Shown here: piece after piece, positions 13,974 through 20,925 of the stretch
Numbering within the stretch: position 1 is the stretch's first letter
How the letters are laid out: every line of letters begins with the position of its first letter
Assembly: GCA_944376975.1 (NCBI GenBank)
Contig: CALWEE010000004.1
Location: forward strand, 1-20,925
Direction of reading: 5' to 3'
DNA length: 20,925 nucleotides
Source: an uncultured Lachnospiraceae bacterium
GTDB taxonomy: Bacteria > Bacillota > Clostridia > Lachnospirales > Lachnospiraceae
Made by a program: the position numbers and the translations under genes
The notes under the pieces: generated by a model
Told to the model about the DNA's origin: nothing
Databases searched by the model: none
The model's input: the letters and a program-made list of their open reading frames with translations, nothing else

Positions 13974-14666
13974 ATGAACCTTCGGAACACGAAAAACAAG
14001 TGGCGTCTTGAAAGGGAAAAATTAAAAAGCATGACTTTCAGGAAAAAGCTTTCCTATATCTTCGACTACTACCGCTGGCAGATCTTTCTCACCGTCTGCG
14101 CCGTCGTCCTGGTCCTGTTTTTGTGCGACGTCTTTTACCAGGGGACCAAAGAAAACGTGATCCTCGGCTTCGCCACCAACGACGACTGGCGGCTGTTCGA
14201 TACGGACACGGTCACATCCCAGTTCGCCGATTACCTGGGCATCGACGCTTCCAAGGAGCGCATCGTCTTCGACGCGTCGCTGTATGTGGACCTGGATTCC
14301 TCCGTCGATTATGTCGTGGGCAGCCAGGGACAGATCGCGGCCACTACCGCCAATCAGAGCCTGGACTTTCTCATCACCACGCCGGATCTGGCCGAGCACT
14401 ACGCGTCGCTGCTTCCCCTGAAAGACCTGGAAGATTTTCTGCCGGAAGATATGAAAGAAGATCTGGGCGACGCCCTGACCACCTTCACCAATGCCGACGG
14501 CAGCGCGCAGGTATGCGCCATCGACCTGTCTGAGTCCCGCTTTATGAAACGGGCCTGGAACAACCCGGTCTATGAGGGGCTGACGCCCTTTTACCTGATC
14601 GTCACCGATTTTTCCCCGCATCCGGACGCTGTCCTTTCGTTTATCCGGTACGCGTTCAATTTATAG
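13974..14666 (+). CDS. Uncharacterised membrane protein with one N-terminal transmembrane helix
   Basis: 230 residues, function not recognised. A basic N-terminus (residues 1-30) leads into MTFRKKLSYIFDYYRWQI (20-37) and one hydrophobic helix (about 36-54). The rest is an acidic, probably extracytoplasmic domain with no Cys or repeat motifs. The KLSYIFDYYRWQI opening is familiar from uncharacterised Lachnospiraceae proteins with the same layout, so it is probably a conserved family rather than an orphan. GGGAG lies 8 bases before the ATG. It is divergent from yesL with overlapping promoters, and convergent with the MarR gene that follows. Confidence 0.75.
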   Translation: MNLRNTKNKWRLEREKLKSMTFRKKLSYIFDYYRWQIFLTVCAVVLVLFLCDVFYQGTKENVILGFATNDDWRLFDTDTVTSQFADYLGIDASKERIVFDASLYVDLDSSVDYVVGSQGQIAATTANQSLDFLITTPDLAEHYASLLPLKDLEDFLPEDMKEDLGDALTTFTNADGSAQVCAIDLSESRFMKRAWNNPVYEGLTPFYLIVTDFSPHPDAVLSFIRYAFNL

Positions 14667-14679
14667 ATTAAGATTGTAA

Positions 14680-14721
14680 ATGACCGCTTCTGTTATGTCA
14701 ATAGAAGGTCATCCGATTTTT
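14680..14721 (+). terminator. Probable terminator between the convergent genes
   Basis: On the plus strand ATGACC and TTCT pair with AGAA and GGTCAT around an 11-base loop (a GC bulge interrupts the stem), followed after CCGA by TTTTT. It begins 13 bases after the stop codon of the membrane protein and overlaps the end of the MarR gene on the opposite strand. Confidence 0.55.
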
Positions 14722-15254
14722 ATCAGCTTTTCTTTGGGAACAGGCCGTTTCTGTTCCCTTCTTTTTTTCTTCTCTTTCATCTGAAGGCGCTGTCTCTCCA
14801 GACTGTCCGCGTTCAGTTTGAAGATCCGGGCGATCTTCTCCACGTACCGGTCCGGTATGGTGTCCAGTATCTGGAATGTTTCCCGGAAACGCATATCCAT
14901 CAGGCCTTCCACGTACTCCTCATAGACCTTTCGGCCAAGAGGGGACACTTTAACGATGATATCTTTTTTGTTATTTTCCTTCTGATATTTTTCCAGCAGC
15001 CCTTTTTCCGTCATCTTCTTCACATTTTTGGAAAAAGTGGCCGCGGAAACGCCCAGCCGCCTGGCGACCTGGACCATCTTCTGGTTCCGTTCTTCATTTT
15101 CCAGTATATATTCCAATATCTGGATCTGGGCGATGGAACATTCCACCGACGTTTCATGGAACCCCTGTATCGTATAGACTTGTTCATACGTGTTTATGTA
15201 ATAATACAAATATTCAAAAAAATCCCTGTATTTTCCCATCCATTTCAGTTCCAT
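14709..15254 (-). CDS. MarR-family transcriptional regulator, candidate repressor of the adjacent hydrolase
   Basis: 181 residues, a dimeric winged-helix DNA-binding protein. Residues about 56-105 carry the domain: RNQKMVQVARRLGVSAATFS (helix-turn-helix), KNVKKMTEKGLLEK (recognition helix and following turn), then a wing (QKENNKKDIIVKVSPLG). Aromatic helices at 10-30 and helices at 107-150 would form the dimer interface. The tail after about 150 is strongly basic (KEKKKRREQKRPVPKEK), an extra not typical of MarR. GAGG lies about 8 bases before the ATG. It is divergent from the membrane hydrolase gene, and a palindrome lies at that gene's transcription start, the usual arrangement for a local repressor. 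The inducer is unknown. Confidence 0.88.
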   Translation of the reverse strand: MELKWMGKYRDFFEYLYYYINTYEQVYTIQGFHETSVECSIAQIQILEYILENEERNQKMVQVARRLGVSAATFSKNVKKMTEKGLLEKYQKENNKKDIIVKVSPLGRKVYEEYVEGLMDMRFRETFQILDTIPDRYVEKIARIFKLNADSLERQRLQMKEKKKRREQKRPVPKEKLIKIG

Positions 15255-15289
15255 ACCCGATACCTCATTTCCCTCTTGCCTTTTCTAAG

Positions 15290-15298
15290 ATTATATCA
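15290..15298 (-). promoter_or_regulatory. Extended -10 promoter of the MarR gene
   Basis: TGATATAAT on the minus strand is a perfect -10 (15290-15295) with a TGn extension, 35 bases upstream of the ATG. The -35 region (TGGGCG) is poor. A short leader of about 29 bases follows. Confidence 0.55.
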
Positions 15299-15401
15299 TC
15301 ATTTCTACCTACCGCCCAGCTAAAAATCGTCGTGCAAAATGCCAAAAAACTCTTTTTATTTTTTGTTTTTTCTGCCAATGGATTTTTTATTTCAGATAAT
15401 A

Positions 15402-15437
15402 TATAATTATTTCTCAAAGAAACAATTTATGTTTCTT
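15402..15437 (+). promoter_or_regulatory. Hydrolase gene -10 element and palindromic candidate MarR operator
   Basis: TATAAT (15402-15407) lies in a very AT-rich stretch with no clear -35. Ten bases downstream, AAGAAAC (15417-15423) and GTTTCTT (15431-15437) form a perfect 7-bp inverted repeat with a 7-base centre. Its size and position, from about +3 to +24 of the predicted transcript, fit a MarR dimer site that would block initiation. Binding by the divergent MarR protein is inferred. Confidence 0.65.
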
Positions 15438-15450
15438 AATTAAATCTTTT

Positions 15451-15470
15451 GATCCTTTGGGGGAAGGATC
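15451..15470 (+). other. Small hairpin in the hydrolase leader
   Basis: GATCCTT (15451-15457) and AAGGATC (15464-15470) form a perfect 7-bp stem around TGGGGG, ending 7 bases before the AGGAGG of the hydrolase gene. It could affect mRNA stability or ribosome access. No terminator run follows. Confidence 0.55.
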
Positions 15471-15490
15471 GGTCAAGAGGAGGGATTTTT

Positions 15491-17467
15491 ATGAAAAAGC
15501 TGTCAAAACAGGGCATTGCCATCATCATCAGCATCCTTATGATGATCGTCGGCATCCTTGGAGCGAAAGCGCTCCAAACAGATTTCGGCAAAGTAGATAT
15601 CCGGAATGTGAGTATCGATTCCCAATCGGGCTATACCCTTTCCATGGATGTTTATGTCCCTGAAACCGCCACGGCGGAAACGCCGGCGCCGACTATTTTT
15701 GTACAGCATGGGGGAAACAACAACAAAGAAGAGATCCAGCATTACTGTATCGAACTGGCCCGCCGGGGCTATGTGGCTGTCGGCGTGGATATGTACGGCA
15801 TGGGCGAGTCGGAAGCCCTTCCGGACGACCAGTGGCTCACCCAGGGCCGCGGATTATATGACGCGGTCCGCTATGGCGTAACACTGCCTTATGTGGATAC
15901 AGACCGTATATCCCTTCTGGGTTATTCCCGGGGCGGCAAAGCTGCCGGTGAAGCGCTGGAATGTGACAACGCGGAACTGAACGTGGTCAAGGCAATCTTC
16001 CTGATCCACAGCGACCCCATCGTCCGCAATACAGAAGGCTACACCGATGTATACGGCGCCCGTGACGTGGCTGTACTGGCCGATAAAAACGATGAATTCT
16101 TCTTTTCGGAAAAAGCGGGCGACGACGGCACATATTCCAACGATGCCAATAAATACGCCGAAAACCTGTCCAGCCCGGCGGAATACGTGATCAACAACAG
16201 CGCCCAGTCTTTCCTGTATTTCGGGGAAGATCCGGCCAATACGCCTGAACAGCGCGTCGCGGAAACCGTTTATGAAAAAGATTACGGCGACGCCACCGGC
16301 ACGCGCCAGATCTTCGTATCCAATGAAACCCATATGTCCGGCTGGTATTCTCCGCTGGTCATGAACCGGGTCCTGCAGTTCTTTGACCGTGTCATGCCCA
16401 CCGAAAGCACGCTGTCTAACAGCAGCTATACGTATACGATCTGGAATGTGTTCAAACTGATCGCCCTCGCCGGTCTGGTCACTTTTGGAGCAAGCCTGAG
16501 CATATGGCTCGTTTCCCGCGCCAGGGCCTTTGCCACCGCGAACCGGGGCGCCCAGGAACTGCGTCCGGTAGCGTCCGGATCCGCCCGCGCCTGGTTTTGG
16601 CTGACCCAGCTTGCCGGCATCGTCTTAAGTATCTTTGTCATCTGGTTCCTGAACAGCCAGGGACTTGCTTCTTACCGGGACGCGCTGTTTACTTCAGCCA
16701 ATCCGACCTACCACGGACTGATCGCCCTGCTCTGCGGCGCCGTAACGATCGTCCTGTCCACGATCTTTTATATCTGCTTCGGCAAAAAGATCGGGTTTGA
16801 CCTGAACGCCAGCGGGTTCGTCCTCAGTTTCAAGAGCTTTTTAAAGACGATCGCCGCGGTTTTGATCACCGTAGCCGCCATGCTCCTGATCGTCTTTACT
16901 GTAGACTATCTTGTGGACGTGAATTTCCTTTTCATCTACTGGGGCTTCATGAAATTCGGGACCAACCGGATCCCGGGCATGATCCTTGTAGCGCCGATGT
17001 ATATCATGTTCTATGTGGCCATGTCCATCAGCGTCAACGCCTTCAATTACACCCGGGTACTTGGCAAATGGAAGATCCTGTCCAATATCCTGATCAGCCT
17101 GATCGCGTCCATACCCACATTGTTCATACTGTGCTATGTTTACGGTATCTTCAAGGCAACCGGCTCCAATCCCATGTTCGGCGGCCTGGCTTCCGCGGGC
17201 ACAGCCGTATACGCTTTCCCGGGATTCGTATTTGTTGCCATACTGGTCTGCCGCATCATTTATCAGAAAACGGGCAATCTCTACCTTGGCGGCATCCTCT
17301 GCGGCATCATGGCCGCCATCGCGGAATGGAATGTGTGTGAGATCCGCGTGCATACGCCCGGTACCACATACGCGGGCACCGGTCTTGTTTACGCGTTGAT
17401 CGCCATCGGATCTGTCATCGTGATCGGCTGCCTTGTATATCTGGCAAAACAGCGTAAAAAAGCATAG
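15491..17467 (+). CDS. Membrane-bound alpha/beta hydrolase fused to a polytopic membrane domain
   Basis: 658 residues. The ATG at 15491 is chosen because AGGAGG (15478-15483) lies 7 bases upstream; an in-frame TTG at 15449 has no such site. One N-terminal helix (about 8-27) leads to an alpha/beta hydrolase domain (about 35-305): FVQHGGNNNKE (70-80, oxyanion region), VGVDMYGMGES (97-107), nucleophile elbow GYSRGG with Ser146, LADKNDE (196-202, candidate acid) and ETHMSGW with His281. Residues about 317-655 hold about eight further hydrophobic helices that I do not recognise. The catalytic domain is probably outside the cytoplasm, with the helices anchoring it or forming a transporter-like unit. 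Substrate unknown; ester or peptide hydrolysis is inferred from the triad. The divergent MarR gene suggests inducible expression, and a strong terminator follows. Confidence 0.85.
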   Translation: MKKLSKQGIAIIISILMMIVGILGAKALQTDFGKVDIRNVSIDSQSGYTLSMDVYVPETATAETPAPTIFVQHGGNNNKEEIQHYCIELARRGYVAVGVDMYGMGESEALPDDQWLTQGRGLYDAVRYGVTLPYVDTDRISLLGYSRGGKAAGEALECDNAELNVVKAIFLIHSDPIVRNTEGYTDVYGARDVAVLADKNDEFFFSEKAGDDGTYSNDANKYAENLSSPAEYVINNSAQSFLYFGEDPANTPEQRVAETVYEKDYGDATGTRQIFVSNETHMSGWYSPLVMNRVLQFFDRVMPTESTLSNSSYTYTIWNVFKLIALAGLVTFGASLSIWLVSRARAFATANRGAQELRPVASGSARAWFWLTQLAGIVLSIFVIWFLNSQGLASYRDALFTSANPTYHGLIALLCGAVTIVLSTIFYICFGKKIGFDLNASGFVLSFKSFLKTIAAVLITVAAMLLIVFTVDYLVDVNFLFIYWGFMKFGTNRIPGMILVAPMYIMFYVAMSISVNAFNYTRVLGKWKILSNILISLIASIPTLFILCYVYGIFKATGSNPMFGGLASAGTAVYAFPGFVFVAILVCRIIYQKTGNLYLGGILCGIMAAIAEWNVCEIRVHTPGTTYAGTGLVYALIAIGSVIVIGCLVYLAKQRKKA

Positions 17468-17493
17468 TTCCCGCGATCTATCCTAACATGACT

Positions 17494-17526
17494 CAGGGCG
17501 TCCGTTTTCGGACGCCCTGCTTTTTT
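17494..17526 (+). terminator. Intrinsic terminator after the membrane hydrolase gene
   Basis: A perfect 11-bp stem, CAGGGCGTCCG / CGGACGCCCTG, with a TTTT loop is followed by C and six Ts. It lies 26 bases after the stop codon. The minus strand lacks a T run beyond the stem, so it is weaker for the convergent AIM24 gene. Confidence 0.93.
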
Positions 17527-17556
17527 CGCTTTTCGTTTATATTTCCCGTTTTGTTC

Positions 17557-18243
17557 TTAAGATTGTCTCGGCGATGGCATAAACGCCGAAAGCGTCTTGG
17601 CCACATCGCTCACCGGCATGGTCTGCAAGATCAAATGTCCCGGGCCGGTGACCAGGGTATTGAACAGGCCCTCCCCGCCAAATAAAGCGTTTTTCACCCC
17701 TTTGACCTGACTGATCTCCATGGTGCAGGTGGAGGACATGGCCGCCAAAAAACCGGTATCCACAACGATCTGCTGACCGGCCGAAAGCTCATACTCCACC
17801 GCCGATCCGTCGATCTCCAGAAAAGCCGTTCCCTGTCCGGAAAGCCTTTGCATGATAAACCCTTCCCCGCCGAAAAAACCTGTCCCCAGTTTTTTATTGA
17901 AGAATACCGAAAGCTCCACGCCTTCCTCCGAAGCCAGGAAAGCCGACTTCTGGACGATCAGGTCCTGTCCCGGCCCGATCTGGACCGGACGGATGGAACC
18001 GGGAAAACTGGAGGAAAACGCGATCATCCCGTTTCCTCCCCGGGCCGTGTAGATATTCTGGAAGATAGCCTCCCCCGACATCAGCCGGCCGAACGCCCGC
18101 CCAAGGCTTCCGCCTCCGCTTGTACGCATCTCCATATTCGGGGACATCCAGCTCATGGATCCCCGCTCCGTGATCATACTTTCACCGTTTTCCAGCCGGC
18201 ATATAACGACCGGAAGATTACCGCCTTTGATCTCATATTGCAT
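17557..18243 (-). CDS. AIM24/TIGR00266 family protein
   Basis: 228 residues of a glycine-rich beta-structure family named after the mitochondrial protein AIM24 and common in bacteria; its biochemical role is not established. Typical segments are MQYEIKGGNLPVVICRLENGESMITERGSMSWMSPN at the start, GGGSLGRAFGRLMSGEAIFQNIYTA, an FGGEGFIMQRLSGQGTAFLEI repeat unit in the middle and a second GGEGLFNTLVTGPGHLILQT near the end. There is no signal peptide or membrane segment. AAGGAGG lies 8 bases before the ATG. The start overlaps the end of the MarR gene by 11 bases, so the two are translationally coupled. It is the last gene of the exporter operon. Confidence 0.9.
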   Translation of the reverse strand: MQYEIKGGNLPVVICRLENGESMITERGSMSWMSPNMEMRTSGGGSLGRAFGRLMSGEAIFQNIYTARGGNGMIAFSSSFPGSIRPVQIGPGQDLIVQKSAFLASEEGVELSVFFNKKLGTGFFGGEGFIMQRLSGQGTAFLEIDGSAVEYELSAGQQIVVDTGFLAAMSSTCTMEISQVKGVKNALFGGEGLFNTLVTGPGHLILQTMPVSDVAKTLSAFMPSPRQS

Positions 18244-18712
18244 CTTTATTTCCTCCTTGTGACGCGGGCTCTCCGTCCAGGATCTGGCCTCTGCCGCGTA
18301 TGTTGTCCCGGATCCGTATAAGATATCCCCGCAGTATTTTCAGTTCTTCTTCCGAAAAGCCTTCTTCCATAAGCCGGTTCATTTCCAGGAAGCCTTCCCG
18401 GACTTTTTTCGCCATCGCTTCTCCGTCCCGCGTCAGCACGATCCGATAGGAGCGGCGGCAATCCTTATTTTCCTCACGTAAGATCAGCCCGGCAGCCGCC
18501 ATCCGATCCAGCGTCCGGGACATGGTCGTCACGTCCATCCGGCACTTTTCCGCCAGTTCTCGCTGGTTCATCGGCCCGCACGCGAGCAGCGCGTCCAGCG
18601 TCCTCGGCTGTCCCTGACCAACGGTCAGACCGATCCGCGTGAAATACGGGCGCATGGCCTGCCGTCTGTCCATATCCATCTGAAACAAAATATCCCGGAT
18701 ATTTTCCCGCAT
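18233..18712 (-). CDS. MarR-family transcriptional regulator of the exporter operon
   Basis: 159 residues. The second in-frame ATG (18712) is preferred because AAGGAGT (18721-18727) lies 8 bases upstream; the first ATG at 18718 would be only about 2-3 bases from that site. The winged helix spans about 35-98: QGQPRTLDALLACGPM, NQRELAEKCRMDVTTMSRTL (helix-turn-helix and recognition helix), DRMAAAGLILREENKDCRRS (wing) and YRIVLTRDGEAMAKKV. The gene's ribosome binding site overlaps the stop codon of the upstream ABC exporter half. The protein probably autoregulates the operon in response to a compound the exporter handles; that role is inferred from context. Confidence 0.88.
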   Translation of the reverse strand: MRENIRDILFQMDMDRRQAMRPYFTRIGLTVGQGQPRTLDALLACGPMNQRELAEKCRMDVTTMSRTLDRMAAAGLILREENKDCRRSYRIVLTRDGEAMAKKVREGFLEMNRLMEEGFSEEELKILRGYLIRIRDNIRGRGQILDGEPASQGGNKDAI

Positions 18713-18726
18713 AAGCATCCACTCCT

Positions 18727-20574
18727 TTATTCCAGTTCAAACTGTCCCGTATACAACTTATAGTAACGGCCCTTCGCTCCCACCAGTTCATCATGGCTGC
18801 CCCGCTCGATGATCTCACCCTGTTCCAGCACCAGTATGGCTTTGGAATTGCGGACGGTGGAAAGCCGGTGGGCGATCACGAAAACGGTACGATTGTTCAT
18901 CAGCGCGTCCATGCCTTTTTCGATGAGACGTTCCGTCCGGGTATCGATGGAACTGGTCGCCTCATCCAGAATGAGGACCGGCGGCCTGGAGATCGCCGCC
19001 CGGGCAATGGACAAAAGCTGCCGCTGCCCCTGGGACAGATTGCCGCCATCGCTGTGGAGCACCGTCTGATAACCGTCCGGAAGCCGCCGGATGAACGAAT
19101 CGGCATTGGCCACTTTCGCCGCCGCTTCCACATCCTCATCTGTGGCGTCCAGCCGTCCATAGCGGATGTTGTCCGCGATGGTGCCGGAAAACAGGTGGGT
19201 ATCCTGTATGACCATGGAAAGGGACCGGCGCAGATCGTCTTTTTTGATATCCCGCACGTCCAGGCCGTCATAGGTGATCCGGCCATCCGTCACGTCATAA
19301 AACCTATTGATCAGCTGGATGATCGTCGTCTTGCCGGCTCCGGTGGATCCGACGAACGCGATCTTCTGTCCCGGCTTCGCGTAAAGACTGATATCTTTCA
19401 GGATCGTCTTTTTCGGCGTGTAGCCAAAGGTCACATGATCAAAACGGACGTCTCCTTTCAGCGGGATGAGCCGGCCGTCCGGGCATGTCCAGGCAAAATC
19501 TCCGGTATAGTCTTCACAAGGCGCCATCCGGTCGTCTTCAGATATATGAACATTGGTCAGTTTTATAGTTCCCTCGTCGACCTCCATCGGTTCATCCATC
19601 ATTTCAAATATCCGTTCCGCGCCGGAAAGGGCCGCCAGAAGGAAATTGACCTGCTGGGTAAACTGGTTGAAGGGCATGGCGCTCTGACGTACATAGACAA
19701 GATAAGAAGCCAGCGTTCCCAGATCCACAATGCCGCTTATGGCGAACAGGCCGCCAATGCAGGCAGACGCCGCGTAATTGATATAAGACAGGCTGACGAC
19801 CGTTGGGATGGTCATGGACGCGTAGGTGAGCGCCTTTGTGGAAGCCCGCCGCAGTTCTTCGTTTTTCCGGCAGAATATTTCAAAATCCGCCGCTTCATGG
19901 TTAAAGACCTTTTCCACCTTCTGGCCGGCCACCATCTCTTCCACAAATCCGTTGATGTCGCCCAGGCACTCCTGCTGCCGGTTAAAGTAGGCTTTGCTCC
20001 GCCTGCTGTTGTACCGGATGAACGCGATCATCAGGGCAAGGAAAAGGAACACGACGACGGACAGCCGGACGCTGAGGACCAGGAGCATGGTGATGGTCCC
20101 CGTGAGCATGAGGAAACTTTGGATCATCAGGGAAAAGCTGTTGTTGAGCGCTTCCTGGACCGTGTCCACGTCATTGGTAAAACGGCTCATCAGTTCGCCG
20201 TGGGTATGGGTATCAAAATAGCTGACCGGAAGTTTCTGCATATGCCGGAACAGATCCCGGCGTATCTCCCGGATCACCTTCTGGGAAGTATGGACCATGA
20301 GCTGAGTGTAGCCGTAAGTGGCCGCCACGCCGCATCCGTACATGATCCCCATAAGGATCAGGGCTTTTAAAAGCCCCTTCGCGTCTCCCGGAATGATATA
20401 TCGGTTGATGATCGGTTTCAGAAGGTAGGTCCCGGTGATGTTCGCCCCGGTGCTGATGACGATCAGCAGGATGACGAGCGCCAACATCCATTTGTGGAAT
20501 CCCAGGTAATGGAAGATCGCTTTCAGCGCTTTCTTCGTGTCTTTGGGCCGTTTGTATCCAAAATATCGTGCCAT
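18727..20574 (-). CDS. ABC exporter half-transporter, canonical subunit (TM288/LmrD-like)
   Basis: 615 residues. An N-terminal six-helix transmembrane domain (about 25-325) is followed by an ATP-binding domain (about 372-612). Motifs: Walker A GSTGAGKTT (409-417), Q-loop VIQDTHLF, signature LSQGQRQL (513-520), Walker B VLILDEATSS with catalytic Glu538 and switch His569 in VIAHRLST. Between the two domains lies a linker of about 45 residues (335-378, with FAWTCPDG). The LSQGQ variant and the intact Glu and His fit the catalytically active half of heterodimeric exporters. Its ATG overlaps the stop of the upstream half by one base (TAATG). Substrate is probably drugs, peptides or lipids, inferred only from the family. 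Confidence 0.93.
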   Translation of the reverse strand: MARYFGYKRPKDTKKALKAIFHYLGFHKWMLALVILLIVISTGANITGTYLLKPIINRYIIPGDAKGLLKALILMGIMYGCGVAATYGYTQLMVHTSQKVIREIRRDLFRHMQKLPVSYFDTHTHGELMSRFTNDVDTVQEALNNSFSLMIQSFLMLTGTITMLLVLSVRLSVVVFLFLALMIAFIRYNSRRSKAYFNRQQECLGDINGFVEEMVAGQKVEKVFNHEAADFEIFCRKNEELRRASTKALTYASMTIPTVVSLSYINYAASACIGGLFAISGIVDLGTLASYLVYVRQSAMPFNQFTQQVNFLLAALSGAERIFEMMDEPMEVDEGTIKLTNVHISEDDRMAPCEDYTGDFAWTCPDGRLIPLKGDVRFDHVTFGYTPKKTILKDISLYAKPGQKIAFVGSTGAGKTTIIQLINRFYDVTDGRITYDGLDVRDIKKDDLRRSLSMVIQDTHLFSGTIADNIRYGRLDATDEDVEAAAKVANADSFIRRLPDGYQTVLHSDGGNLSQGQRQLLSIARAAISRPPVLILDEATSSIDTRTERLIEKGMDALMNNRTVFVIAHRLSTVRNSKAILVLEQGEIIERGSHDELVGAKGRYYKLYTGQFELE

Positions 20575-20925
20575 TACAACATCGCCCCTTCCTTCTGAGA
20601 ATAATAAATATCCTGATAGATCTCGTCCTGTTTAAGAAGCGTTTCATGGTCGCCTATGGCGTGGATACGTCCTTCATCCAGCACCACGATCTGATCCGCG
20701 TGCATGACCGATGAGATCCGCTGGGCAATGACGATCTTGGTCATATGGGGCAGCTTATGGGCCAGCCCCTCCCGTATGCGGGCCTCTGTCGCCGTATCCA
20801 CAGCGCTCGTGGAATCGTCCAGTATGAGCACTTTCGGCGATTTAAGGATCGCCCGGGCAATACAGAGACGCTGTTTCTGACCGCCGGACACATTGACGCC
20901 GCCCTGGCCCAGCTCCGTATCGTAG
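20574..20925 (-). CDS. ABC exporter half-transporter, degenerate subunit (3' end only)
   Basis: The last 116 codons or so of an ABC half-transporter whose 5' part lies beyond the window. Visible are ELGQGGVNVSGGQKQRL (signature), VLILDDSTSAVD (Walker B) and IVIAQRISSV (switch region). The usual catalytic Glu after Walker B is Asp, and the switch His is Gln. Both changes are the known signs of the non-hydrolysing site in heterodimeric exporters such as TM287/288 and BmrCD. The stop codon overlaps the next gene's ATG by one base, so the two halves are coupled and surely work as one complex. Confidence 0.92.
   Translation of the reverse strand, partial: YDTELGQGGVNVSGGQKQRLCIARAILKSPKVLILDDSTSAVDTATEARIREGLAHKLPHMTKIVIAQRISSVMHADQIVVLDEGRIHAIGDHETLLKQDEIYQDIYYSQKEGAML

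Noticed and set aside
18793..20370. Open frame of 525 codons on the plus strand opposite the ABC exporter gene
   Set aside because: It lies entirely antisense to a well-supported gene with all ABC motifs. Its translation is rich in His/Arg/Gly without any domain pattern, as expected of a shadow frame in GC-rich codons.

Overview
The window looks like a chromosomal segment of an anaerobic Firmicute of class Clostridia, most likely Lachnospiraceae. This is inferred from roughly 50% GC, strong AGGAGG-type ribosome binding sites, the gene families present (SpaA-repeat thioester adhesin, YesL, DUF6106-like protein, small alarmone synthetase, lone glycine riboswitch before an AGCS symporter) and extended -10 promoters. 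It contains no rRNA, tRNA, IS element, CRISPR array or phage gene. Most genes are on the minus strand.

Region 1 (1-1640). The 5' part of a sodium:amino-acid (AGCS) symporter runs off the left edge. It is preceded by a single-aptamer glycine riboswitch with an intrinsic terminator, driven by a promoter whose -35 lies in the last codons of the gene upstream. That gene is a RelA/SpoT-type small alarmone synthetase. Its 5' leader holds 2.6 copies of a 54-bp tandem repeat and a 43-bp palindrome, and the repeat ends against the ribosome binding site.

Region 2 (1676-7710). A 1351-residue secreted surface protein has a thioester domain, about eight SpaA/Cna-B-like repeats and a C-terminal anchor with a TGD-type sorting motif. 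Next comes a membrane-anchored family 3 glycosidase of the NagZ type, with terminators on both sides.

Region 3 (7832-13090). This is a carbohydrate ABC uptake operon, in transcription order: lipoprotein binding protein, two permeases, a small DUF6106-like membrane protein and a UgpC/MsmX-type ATPase. It has one clear promoter overlapped by a perfect palindrome, a long stem-loop after the binding-protein gene and an intrinsic terminator at its end.

Region 4 (13220-17526). yesL and an uncharacterised one-TM protein are divergent, with overlapping promoter elements. They are followed by a divergent pair: a MarR regulator and an alpha/beta hydrolase fused to a polytopic membrane domain. A palindrome sits at the start of the hydrolase transcript and is the natural candidate MarR operator.

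Region 5 (17557-20925). In transcription order: the 3' end of a catalytically degenerate ABC exporter half, its canonical partner, a MarR regulator and an AIM24/TIGR00266 protein. Genes overlap or nearly touch, which suggests one operon for a heterodimeric exporter under MarR control.

I see no clearly novel multi-gene system. The best leads are the MarR/membrane-hydrolase pair, the palindromic operator of the sugar operon, the repeat-bearing leader of the alarmone synthetase gene, and the exporter-MarR-AIM24 operon.
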